Source: VAZQ01 sp963739175 (lineage in GTDB: Bacteria > Pseudomonadota > Alphaproteobacteria > Rhizobiales > Xanthobacteraceae). From it: DNA of 64,000 nt. The stretch lies in contig CAVTZH010000009.1 of assembly GCA_963739175.1 (NCBI GenBank), forward strand, positions 124,001-188,000, written 5' to 3'. Of the stretch, positions 54,926 to 63,590 are shown in pieces (position 1 is the stretch's first letter; the number at the start of each line of letters is the position of its first letter). Below the pieces are notes generated by a model, which saw only the letters and a program-made list of their open reading frames with translations, searched no databases and was not told the origin of the DNA. A program made the position numbers and the translations under genes.

Positions 54926-55719
54926 TCAGCGCGTCGCGACGAAGGTGAACACCGCGACCTGTGGTCGCGCGCCGAAATAGGCGGCCTTGAAACGTGTCGG
55001 CGTCGCGCACCGCCGACGACGGCAATTGGCGGTAGACGACCGCGGCTTCGAGCGGCGCCTGATCGAACGGAAACGGATCGACGGCAATGGATGGCGGGCG
55101 AAGTCGGCGTCAACGTCAACGGCACGCCGCCGGTAGCAGTGTACGCCGTCGGCGTTGGCTCGATCACGTGCGCCTTATGCTGCTCATTGCTGCAGACATA
55201 GAGCGACAACAGGTCCCAGACCTGCAGCAGATTGTAGTTCACCGTCACCTCATGACGATCGAGGCCGGCGGTAATGACGTGCTGCCGCGCCTCGTTGCGC
55301 GCGATGAAATCCTCGACTTCGCTGGTGAGCTTGCGCGGCGGCCCGGGCGGTGGCTGCGTGATCGCGCCGTAGCGCTGCTGCCACAGCCCGGTGCGGTGCT
55401 TGCTCACCATCAGCCCGGTATAGGTGTCGATGTCGGTGAGCATGTCGATCGCCCACTGATAGGCGGCGAGCTGCGGCATATCATTGGGAACTTGCTGATA
55501 GCTCGGGCTCTTGCCGGTCGCCGTATCGAGATACGGGTTGGTTTCGTAACGTAACCATCCGCCGTCGTGATATTGCGCCGCGCGCATCATCGATGTGTAG
55601 GGCCGCGGCCGCTCGAATGTCTGGTTCCCCCAATGCGCCGCGAACAGACCTGCAAGTTTGGCATGGTCGTTCTGCGTAATCATCACGACCGAACCATCCG
55701 ATTGATTGCGAACGATCAT
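54926..55719 (-). pseudogene. DUF3891-family protein, two frameshifts
   Basis: Protein of 263 aa after repair. It begins MIVRNQSDGSVVMITQNDHA and has LAGLFAAHWGNQTF, QYHDGGWLRYETNPYLD, YTGLMVSKHRTGLWQQRYG and WDLLSLYVCSNEQ, which identify DUF3891. The frame breaks near 55093-55097 (extra G in ggg) and near 54989-54991 (extra A in aaa). After both repairs the tail reads AVDPFPFDQAPLEAAVVYRQ and ends VFTFVATR. Metal-binding HD-like histidines are suggested by QYHDGGW. Function unknown. Confidence 0.75.
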
Positions 55720-55833
55720 GCCGCACTCTTATGGATCATGAGCTGTGAATTGACACTGTATAACCACACAAAGGCGGTAGCCGACAGGTATCGACCATAC
55801 AATAATCCAACATCGAAGTGATGGGGGGCCGTC

Positions 55834-56115
55834 ATGCAACTTTCACCGGTATTCTGGGACACGCCGCTGTCCTACGAAATCACGCCGAAAAGCGGACCGG
55901 TGCGCAGGATGGTCACACTGGCGGACGTGCGGACGGCGATGGTTTATGACCTGCCGCCCGGCACCACCAAGCAGCGGCATTGGCTGGACGCCGGGCTGCT
56001 GGTGGTGGCGGCCTCCGAGAGCGGCAAGCAGAGCGACGTCCGCGTTGCGACCGACGCGCTGTGCGATGCGCTCGATGTCGAAGGCTGGCTGTCGGCGGAC
56101 CCCGACAGCGCCTGA
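55834..56115 (+). CDS. Small hypothetical protein, DUF982-like
   Basis: Protein of 93 aa: PVFWDTPLSYEITPKSGPVR, VTLADVRTAMVYDLPPG and VRVATDALCDALDVEGWL. The order beta-strand, charged helix, Ala-rich helix is like DUF982 proteins common in Rhizobiales, but identity is low. Divergent from the DUF3891 gene and convergent with the Bug gene. Confidence 0.55.
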   Translation: MQLSPVFWDTPLSYEITPKSGPVRRMVTLADVRTAMVYDLPPGTTKQRHWLDAGLLVVAASESGKQSDVRVATDALCDALDVEGWLSADPDSA

Positions 56116-56123
56116 GCCCGACC

Positions 56124-57107
56124 CTACTGCGTCATATTGGCGGCCTTGATGGCCGCGTCGAACTGCGGCTGCTCGCGCGCGATCTGTGCGACGAACTCCT
56201 GCGGCGTGGTGCCGTTCGCCTCGATGCCGAGCTTGGTGAGCTGCGCGACGATCGCGGGATCGCGTGCGGCCGCGATCACCTGCTGCGCGAGCTTGTTGAC
56301 GATGGCAGGCGGCGTCTTCGCCGGCGCCAGAAAGCCGTTCCAGGAATTGAGCGAGAAGTTCGGAAACAGCTCGCTGATCGTCGGCACGTTCGGAAGCTGC
56401 TGCATCCGCTTGTCGGTCGCAACGCCGAGGATGCGGACCTTGCCGCTCTCCGCATGCGGGATGATCTCCGCTGCGTTGCCGAAATACATGTCGATCTGTC
56501 CGCCGACCAATGCGGTCATCGCAGGGCCGCCGCCCTTGAACGGCACATGCACGGAATCGAGGTTGCCCCGCGCGACAAACAGCGCGCCGGACAGATGGCC
56601 GATCGAGCCGACGCCGCCGGAGCCGTAGTTGAGCTTCTTGCCTTTGCCGTAGGCGACGAACTCCTGCATGGTCTTCGCCGGGATCGCGGCGTTGATCGCG
56701 AGGATGAACGGCCCGGTGCCGAACACGCTCACCGGCACGAGGTCCTTCAGCGGATCGTAGCTGACCTTCTGGATGCGCGGCACCACCGCGATCTGCGGCG
56801 CCGCGCCGAACAGGAGCGTGTAGCCGTCGGGCGCCGCCTGCGCGACATAGGCGGCGGCGATCGCGCCGGCCGCGCCGACGCGGTTCTCGACCACGAAATT
56901 CTGCTTGAGCTCGGTGGAGAGGCGGCTGCTCGCCATCCGCGCCATGACGTCGGTGTTGCCGCCGGCGGCGAACGGGACGACGACCGTCACGGTCTTGGTC
57001 GGCCAGTCGGTGCCTTGCGCATAGAGCGATGTCGGCAAGACCAGGGACAGAATAAGTGCGACGCGTACAAGCGAGCGAATGAGTTGCATGAGCCGAGTTT
57101 CTTTCAT
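56124..57107 (-). CDS. Bug/TctC-family extracytoplasmic solute receptor
   Basis: Periplasmic receptor of up to 327 aa; an ATG six codons later (57089) gives the neater signal peptide MQLIRSLVRVALILSLVLPT ending YAQ. Motifs VVVPFAAGGNTDVMARMASS, FVVENRVGAAGAIAAAYVAQ, APDGYTLLFGAAPQIAVVP, HVPFKGGGPAMTALVGGQID and TTPQEFVAQIAREQP are canonical for TctC proteins. It follows the catabolic group (FAD monooxygenase and SBP) on the same strand. Ligand unknown. Confidence 0.9.
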   Translation of the reverse strand: MKETRLMQLIRSLVRVALILSLVLPTSLYAQGTDWPTKTVTVVVPFAAGGNTDVMARMASSRLSTELKQNFVVENRVGAAGAIAAAYVAQAAPDGYTLLFGAAPQIAVVPRIQKVSYDPLKDLVPVSVFGTGPFILAINAAIPAKTMQEFVAYGKGKKLNYGSGGVGSIGHLSGALFVARGNLDSVHVPFKGGGPAMTALVGGQIDMYFGNAAEIIPHAESGKVRILGVATDKRMQQLPNVPTISELFPNFSLNSWNGFLAPAKTPPAIVNKLAQQVIAAARDPAIVAQLTKLGIEANGTTPQEFVAQIAREQPQFDAAIKAANMTQ

Positions 57108-57221
57108 TGCGATGCCGGCCCGGTCATTCTAAGCCGGCGGCTTCGGCACACAACAGCCGCGCGCGGCATGGACGAGGCCCGATTGCCGCATGCGCACGCG
57201 CTGGGCAGCCGCTGCCGGTTT

Positions 57222-58155
57222 TTACGACGTCCAGTACTGGCTGAACTGCGTCGCCACCACGTCCTCGTAGCTTACGTCGCGCTCGAGCAGCCCCATGTGG
57301 CGCTGGAATTCGGTCATGCCGGCGACGAACTCGCGCGAGATCGACGGGTCGTAGAACGGCAGGTCGCGCTGGATGATGTCGGCGATCAGCGACGCCTCGT
57401 GCTCCGGGAAACAGCTTGCGCCCGACCTTGGTGGCGAGGCTGACGTCGGCCTTCAGCGCCTTCTGCGTCTTCACCAGCGCGCGCACCGCGGCGGCCACCG
57501 CGTCCGGATCGCGCGCGATCACGGCATCCGACGTGATCAGCGCCGGCATGGTGTAGTGCAGCGACTTCGGCGGGCCGTCGCCGCGGCGCGCGTCGATCAC
57601 CATCGTGCCATAGCCGCCGCGCACCGCGACCTCGGCGCCCATGCCGTTCGCCCAGAAGCCGTCGATGGCGCCGGCCTGCAACGCCTTGGCGGCGCCGACG
57701 CCGAAATTCTTGACCGCGCCTTCGCCCAGGAACTCCATCGGCACCGGCATGATCTTCACATTGTCGCGCGCCTCGTCGATGCCGGACTCCACCAGCAGAC
57801 GTTTGAGCCCGAGATCGACCAGCGGCGCCGCGCCGATCTTCAATCCCTTGATGGCGTTGATGTCGCCCTTCTTGGCCTTGAGGTCGGCGCGCAGGATCAG
57901 GAACCAGTAGGTGTTCTGCGCCAGCGCGGCGATGAGCTTGCCGCCCTTCCAGCCGGGAAACGCGAACGGCGTCGAATGCGCGGAGCCGCCGACGAACTCG
58001 ATGCCGCCGTCGCGCAGCACTTCGAGCGTCTTGTTGACCGGGTAGATCAGCTCGAGCGTCATATCGAGCCCTTCGTCCTTGAAGAAGCCGAGCTCGACCG
58101 CCGCCGCGGCGGGGAAGTAGGAGTTCGAGATCATGTCGGGGATCGCAATCTTCAT
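57222..58155 (-). pseudogene. NMT1/THI5-like (NitT/TauT-type) binding protein, one frameshift
   Basis: Protein of 310 aa after repair. It begins MKIAIPDMISNSYFPAAAAV and has ELGFFKDEGLDMTLELIYPV, GGIEFVGGSAHSTPFAFPGW, GLKIGAAPLVDLGLKRLLVE and GAIDGFWANGMGAEVAVRGG, typical of NMT1-like ABC binding proteins. It lacks a signal peptide, so it may be a cytoplasmic ligand-binding or pyrimidine-synthase-like protein. The frame breaks near 57406-57411 (CCC run); after removing one C it continues EHEASLIADIIQRDLPFYDP and ends FSQYWTS. It follows the monooxygenase gene. Confidence 0.78.
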
Positions 58156-58184
58156 CGGCTCGTTCCTTCGGTCGACGGCGGATT

Positions 58185-59415
58185 TCAGGTGATCGCATTG
58201 GCGCGGCGCAGGCCCTCGATCATCGCGACGCGCAGCAGATAGGCGCGAAGCCTGACCCGATCGGCTGCAATGGCGCGCAGCTCGTCGTGGAACTTCTCGC
58301 GCTCGCGCGGGTCCTTCTGCTCGATATTGCGCTTGTTCTCGATGGTCTGGCGCTGGAGATACTCCTGCGCCACCGTGCGGCGCTGGCGGTCGTAGAGGTC
58401 GAGCAGGTCGTCGCTCGGCGCCGTCCTGGATGACCGCCGCGAGCTTCTCCGCGAGATTGAAGGCGTCGTGGAAGCCGAAATTCATGCCCATTCCGCCGAG
58501 CGGATTGTTGACGTGCGCGGCATCGCCGGCAATGAGGAGGCGGCCGTCACGATAGCATGAGGCGACGCGCTGGTGCACGCTATAGAGGTTGCGATGGGTG
58601 ACGTCGTAGTCGCCGTCCTTGCGGTGGAAGTCCTGGATGCGCCGCTGCACCGCGCGCTCCTCGAAAATCTCCTCGACCGGGCTCCGCATCGACCGGGAAC
58701 ACCACGCGCCAGGTGCCGCGCTCGTCGTGGCCCGGCACCTTGAACAGGGCGCACCACTCGTCCGGATCGGCGATGTAGTTGGTCAGCGCATAGCCGTGCG
58801 GCGCGAAGTCGTAGCGCGTGCTGAGAATGAGGAAGCGCTCCTCATAGGTGAAGCCGGAGAAATCCACGTTCATCGACTTGCGCACCTGGCTGCGGCCGCC
58901 GTCGCAGCCGATCATCCAGCTCCCGCGGAACGCCGCTGACCCGCGCGGGCGTCTCGACCGTGGCGGTCACGCCGTCGCCGTCCTGCGCGACAATCGCGAC
59001 GCGATGCTCCATCAGCACCTGGCAGTGCGGATATTGCTTCAGCCTGTCGAGCAGGATCGCGCAAATCTTGTGCTGCTCCAGCATCAGCCGGTACGGGTAG
59101 GGCGTATCGTCGGCGAGCGCGCCGAGATCGAAATCGGCGACCACGCCGGTGCGGCGGTCGCGATACTGATAGTTGCGCACGATGTAGCCGCGCGCGAGCA
59201 TGGCATCGGTGACGCCGCTTGCGGCGAACAGTCTCCAGCGTCGGCGGGTGGATGGTGCCGGCGCGCGGATCGTCGAAGATCTTGTCGCCGGCTTCCAGCA
59301 CCGTGACCGGAATGCCGCGCCGGGCGAGGTTGAGCGCCGCCGTCAGCCCGACCGGCCCGGCGCCGGCGATCAGCACGCGCTCCGCTGAATTCGAGGATTG
59401 AGGTGTCAGGGCCAT
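58185..59415 (-). pseudogene. FAD-dependent aromatic monooxygenase, four frameshifts
   Basis: Flavoprotein hydroxylase of the p-hydroxybenzoate/phenol type, 408 aa after repair. Dinucleotide motif RVLIAGAGPVGLTAALNLAR, then VTVLEAGDKIFDDPRA. The DG motif appears as WMIGCDGGRSQVRKSMNVDF, and the GD motif as LLIAGDAAHVNNPLGGMGMN. C-terminal helix EYLQRQTIENKRNIEQKDPR. Frames change near 59229-59233, 58920-58923, 58679-58681 and 58418-58425, each mended by losing one base. All motifs are intact, so a true gene is likely. It is divergent from the isomerase-like gene. Confidence 0.8.
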
Positions 59416-59453
59416 CGGGCTGGAGTATGGTCGCCAGTGTAGTGCAGGAGACG

Positions 59454-60240
59454 ATGATGGATCAGTCCGTCAGGCTGACCAAGGCCGCAGGAACCCTGGA
59501 TCGGATCGCGCGGCCGGATCGGCGTCATCATCCCGTCCACCAATATCGGCGTGGAGTACGATTGTCAGCGGATCATTCCGCCGGGCGTGACATGGCATTT
59601 CGCGCGCTTCTTTGTCGAGCAGCCGGATTTGTCGAGCGACAATATGTTCCTCGCCTTCATCGAGGCGATCCGCAAGACCATTCCCGACGCCATCCGCGAC
59701 ATCATGACCTGCGAGCCGACCTACATCATGATGGGCATGTCGGCGGAGACGTTCTGGGGCGGGCTCGAAGGCAATGTCGAGTTCGAGACGCGGCTGCGCG
59801 AGGACATCGGGCCCGCGATGGGGCTGACCAGCGGCGCCGCCGCGCTCAAGGCCGCGCTCGATGCGTTCGGCGCCAAGACGGTGGCGGCGCTGACGCCTTA
59901 TCAACCGGTGGGTGACGAGCAGGTGCGCCGGTTCCTGGAGGAATCCGGCTACACCGTCACCAATGTGGTGGGACTCAAATGCGACACCGCCACCTCGATC
60001 GCGCACACGCCACCGCGGGAGGTGATCGACGCGGTGCTGAACGAGCTCGACGGCGACAATGTCGATGCCATCGTGCAGGCCGGCACCAACCTCTCGACCC
60101 AGGACATCTTCCCGGCGCTGGAGCAGCAGCTCGGCAAGCCGGTGATCCCGATCAATATCGCGACCATCTGGCACGCGTTCCGCGCGCACGGCATAGAAGA
60201 CAAGATTTTCGGCCGGGGCTGGTTGCTTGAGCGGTTCTAG
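59454..60240 (+). pseudogene. Maleate cis-trans isomerase/arylmalonate decarboxylase family enzyme, one frameshift
   Basis: Asp/Glu-racemase-superfamily enzyme of 261 aa after repair. The start at 59454 follows CAGGAGACG. After an extra G near 59515-59517 the frame reads IGVIIPSTNIGVEYDCQRII, MTCEPTYIMMGMSAETFWGG, VAALTPYQPVGDEQVRRFLE, DAIVQAGTNLSTQDIFPALE and VIPINIATIWHAFRAHG. In the family the active-site cysteines lie near MTCEPTY-type and VQAGTN-type segments; only the first is a Cys here (the second is Ala-Gly-Thr). So catalysis may differ from classical maleate isomerase. Confidence 0.75.
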
Positions 60241-60308
60241 CCGAGCCGCTAATATCGCGTAGTTGCGCCCGCGACGCGCAACAAAGGAAAGCAAAGAAGA
60301 GGACGCCC

Positions 60309-61178
60309 ATGACCGACTTCCGGCCCGTCATCCGCATCGCTCCGAACAACCAGGTCTTCGACCTGCCGGTCATCGTCGGCATCGAGGAGGGGCTGTTCGA
60401 GGCTGCCGGTCTCGACGTCAAGTTCTCCGCCACCCACGCGGACCGCGAGAAGGACGCGGTCGGCGGCGCGATCATGGCGCGGCTGAAGGAGAACCTGTTC
60501 GATTGCGGCTCGGCCGACAGCTACAACGTCTGCGAATGGGCGAGCATCGACCGCCTGGAGCGCGGCAACCGCGGCGGCAATATCGCGGCGCTGCGTGCGG
60601 CGGTGGCGGCGCAGGCGATCCTGTCGTTCGACGAAGCGCTGCAAGTGCCGCGCGATCTCGCCGACGTCCCGGTGGTGGTGCAGGAGCTCACCGGCTCGCA
60701 CTACTGCACTCTGCAGATGCTCGAAAGCGCAGTCGGCGCCGATCACGTCAATATCTTCCACGGCGGCCTGCCGCAGATGCGCTGGGCCGGCCTCAAGAAC
60801 GGCACGTATCGCGCCGTCACCGTCATGGAGCCGTTCATCAGCCTCGGACTGAAGGAGGGCGCGCACATCATCGCGGCGTCGTTCTATCGCGGCGGCGAGG
60901 TGATCGCGGCCGACCTGACGCCGGAGCAGCGCAAGACCTACTACGACGCCGAGAACAAGGCGGTCGATCTGATCAATGCCGACTTCTACAAATACGCCCA
61001 CCACGTCGCCGCCCATGCCAAGGGCGCGCTCGAGCCGCGCGAGTTGTTGCGCGCCTTCGTGCGCTACAAGCACGTCGACTACTACGATCCGACGCTGTTC
61101 AACCGCGCCTATGACTGGATGAAGGCGCGCGGCCTGAGCGAAGGCCAGAGCCAGCACGCCGCGTTGGTGGTGGGTTGA
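60309..61178 (+). CDS. ABC-type binding protein, NMT1-like, without signal peptide
   Basis: Protein of 289 aa. It begins MTDFRPVIRIAPNNQVFDLP, then VIVGIEEGLFEAAGLDVKFS, KENLFDCGSADSYNVCEWAS, VPVVVQELTGSHYCTLQMLE and HVNIFHGGLPQMRWAGLKNG, the features of SsuA/TauA/NMT1 proteins. No export signal is visible. Together with the similar gene at 57222 it suggests intracellular ligand binding or a 4-hydroxypyrimidine-like enzyme role. It follows the isomerase-like gene by 68 bases and is probably co-transcribed. Ends before a hairpin repeat. Confidence 0.75.
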   Translation: MTDFRPVIRIAPNNQVFDLPVIVGIEEGLFEAAGLDVKFSATHADREKDAVGGAIMARLKENLFDCGSADSYNVCEWASIDRLERGNRGGNIAALRAAVAAQAILSFDEALQVPRDLADVPVVVQELTGSHYCTLQMLESAVGADHVNIFHGGLPQMRWAGLKNGTYRAVTVMEPFISLGLKEGAHIIAASFYRGGEVIAADLTPEQRKTYYDAENKAVDLINADFYKYAHHVAAHAKGALEPRELLRAFVRYKHVDYYDPTLFNRAYDWMKARGLSEGQSQHAALVVG

Positions 61179-61186
61179 CATCTCGT

Positions 61187-61319
61187 GTCCCGGACGCGGT
61201 GCAGCACGCAGTGATGCACCGCTGATCCGGGACCCTCGGTTACTTGCTTTTGTGTTTTGAAGAAACCGGGGTCCCGGCGTCTGCAGCGCATCATTTCATG
61301 CTGCGCTGCGCCCGGGACA
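61187..61319. repeat. Intergenic hairpin repeat (rhizobial type)
   Basis: Two adjacent GC-rich hairpins flanked by inverted TGTCCCGG (61186-61193) and CCGGGACA (61312-61319). The first has arms CGGTGCA / TGCACCG, the second GCAGCGCA / TGCTGCGC. Such palindromic intergenic modules are repeated in many Bradyrhizobium-like genomes. Only one copy is seen in this window. It may act as a terminator between the binding-protein genes. Confidence 0.65.
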
Positions 61320-61325
61320 AGCGCG

Positions 61326-62351
61326 TTACCCGCGGCCCTTCTTGGCCGTCAGCATGCTCTCGTAGCGCTTCGTCAGCTCGATCGTTCCCATCGCGTATTT
61401 CGTGCAGGCGTCGCGGTCGCCGTAGAACAGCGCGTTGGACGGGGCGCCGGTCTTCTCATAGGCCGCCTTGAAGATCGGCGACTCGTGCGCCTCCTTCGAG
61501 GTCCGCTCCAAGAGCTCGAACAGTTTTGGGTTCCTGTCGGCCCACTCCGTGTGCACGGCCCAGGCGCGCGCGGAATAGAGGTCCGGGATATCGGTGCCGA
61601 ACACCTTGTTGATCAGCGGCGCATTGTCGCTCAGGTCGGCGAAATTGTTCTTGGTGCGGTTGAACACGCCCAGCACCTTGAACTTCTCCGACAGCGTCAG
61701 CACGCCGGTCATCGGCAGCGCGCCGATGTCGGCTTCGCCGTTGAGGATCGCGATGTAGGTCGGGTTGCCGCCGCCATAGGGCACGAGGTTGTAGCGCGAC
61801 TTGGTCGCCTCGCCGAGCGCCAGCAGACCAATCGAACATGGATGCGGGATACGGCTCACCGCGACGTTGAGCGGGCGCTTCTTCGCGGCGTCGACTACCT
61901 GCTCGATCGACTTGTACGGTGACGTGCGGCTCGCAAAGACGATGCTGTCGTCGATGTCGACCATCGAGAAATAGATGAAGTCGCGCGGGAAATTGTAGTC
62001 CGGCTTCTGGGTCGCATACATGATCATTTCCGGACCCATGTTGCCGAACAACAGATTGTGCCCGTCCTTCGGGCGGCGCTTGACGAACAGCTCGTAGCCG
62101 ATCTGGCCCGAGGCGCCCGGGAAGAAATTGTATTCGAACGGCATCTTCAGGATCTTGCCCCAGGCATCGTCGAACGCGCGCGCCAGCCGCTCGGCGCCGC
62201 CGCCCTGGCCGGTCGGGATCACGACGCTGATCTTGCGGCTGGGAAAGTTCTGCGCGAACGCCTCGCCGAACGGCGACGTGGCCAGCAGGCCGGCCGAGGC
62301 CGCAAGGCCGCCGCAAAAAGCCCGGCGCGGCATGGACAACTTGTTGGTCAT
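61326..62351 (-). CDS. Bug/TctC-family extracytoplasmic solute receptor, tandem copy 1
   Basis: Periplasmic receptor of 341 aa. The ATG at 62351 follows AAGGAGAAG. Signal peptide MPRRAFCGGLAASAGLLATS ends AFAQ. Motifs are VVIPTGQGGGAERLARAFDD, FFPGASGQIGYELFVKRRPK, GHNLLFGNMGPEMIMYATQK, LVPYGGGNPTYIAILNGEAD and GVFNRTKNNFADLSD. This longer, RRP-rich subfamily differs from classical TctC. The next gene upstream is a close paralogue. Confidence 0.85.
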   Translation of the reverse strand: MTNKLSMPRRAFCGGLAASAGLLATSPFGEAFAQNFPSRKISVVIPTGQGGGAERLARAFDDAWGKILKMPFEYNFFPGASGQIGYELFVKRRPKDGHNLLFGNMGPEMIMYATQKPDYNFPRDFIYFSMVDIDDSIVFASRTSPYKSIEQVVDAAKKRPLNVAVSRIPHPCSIGLLALGEATKSRYNLVPYGGGNPTYIAILNGEADIGALPMTGVLTLSEKFKVLGVFNRTKNNFADLSDNAPLINKVFGTDIPDLYSARAWAVHTEWADRNPKLFELLERTSKEAHESPIFKAAYEKTGAPSNALFYGDRDACTKYAMGTIELTKRYESMLTAKKGRG

Positions 62352-62469
62352 TTGGACTTCTCCTTGGGGCATATCCCGAAGAAATAGGGGCCGGGTGGCA
62401 CCGGCGTCATGAGCCATCATGCCACAGGGGTGCTGGAAAAGGACGGCAGCGCCGCTGCGGCAAGAGGGC

Positions 62470-63502
62470 TCAGCCGCCTTTGCCGCCGCGCTTGGCGGTG
62501 AGCAGCTTCTCATAGCGCTGCGCCAGCTCGAAGGTCTTGAGCGCGAATTCCGTGCAGGCCTTGCGGTCACCATAGACCAGATTGCGGTCGGTGGCGCCGG
62601 TCTTGCGATAGCCCTCGCGGAATATTTCCGAGGCGTGCGCCTCGCGCGAGGTGCGCTCCAGCATGGCGAACAGCTCCGGGTTCTTGTCGGCCCATTCGGT
62701 GTGGACCGCCCAGGCGCGCGACGTGAACAGGTCGGGGATATCGATCCCGAACACCTTATTGATGGTCGGCGCATTCTCGGTGAGATCGGCGTAGACGTTC
62801 TGCTTGCGGTTGAACACGCCGAGCACCTTGAACTTCTCGATCAGCGTCATCACGCCGACCATCGGGCTGGCGCCGATATCGACCTCGCCGTTGAGCACGG
62901 CGATATAGGTCGGGTTGCCGCCGCCATAGGGAATGAGGTTGAAGCGCGCGCCGGTGGCTTCGCCGAGCGCGAGCGCGGCGATCGAGGTCTGGGTCGGCAG
63001 CCGGCTCACCGCCACGTTGAGCATCCGCTTCTTTGCCGCCGCGACCACGTCTTCGATCGTCTTGAACGGCGAGTTGCGGTTGACGTAGATGCAGCTGTCG
63101 TCGATCTCGACCTGCGAGAAATAGATGTAGTCGCGCGGGAAATTGTAGTCGGGCTTCTGCAGCGCATACATGAGCATCTCCGCGCCCATGTTGCCGAACA
63201 GAAGATTGTGCCCGTCGCTTGGGGCGCCGCTTGACGAACAGCTCGTAGCCGATCTGGCCCGACGCGCCGGGATGGAAGGTGTACTCGAACTGCGTCTTCA
63301 GCATCGGTCCCCAGGCCATGTCGAACGGCCGCGCGATGCGTTCGGCGCCGCCGCCCTGGCCGGTCGGGATGATCACGCTGATCCGGCGGTTCGGATAGGT
63401 CTGCGCCGCCGCGCCGCCGAGTGGCGCAGCCGCCGCCAGCCCAGACGCGGCAAGACCGCCGACAAATTGCCGGCGTGGCATCACAATGCGGTTGCTGGAC
63501 AT
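62470..63502 (-). pseudogene. Bug/TctC-family receptor, tandem copy 2, one frameshift
   Basis: Paralogue of the gene at 61326, 343 aa after repair. Start MSSNRIVMPRRQFVGGLAAS at 63502 with AGGAG upstream. Conserved VIIPTGQGGGAERIARPFDM and FHPGASGQIGYELFVKRRPK; then a break near 63219-63222 (extra C) before DGHNLLFGNMGAEMLMYALQ. The rest is intact and ends LLTAKRGGKGG. Long near-identical blocks with copy 1 show a tandem duplication. The LLM oxidoreductase gene lies 88 bases upstream, suggesting an oxidation pathway for the ligand. Confidence 0.82.
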
Positions 63503-63590
63503 AGAGCTCGTACTCCTCGAACGTTTCCTCGTTATCGTAGGGCCGGCGGCGTTTATCACCGGCGGGCACCTCTGCGTGGCGCGCCTGATC

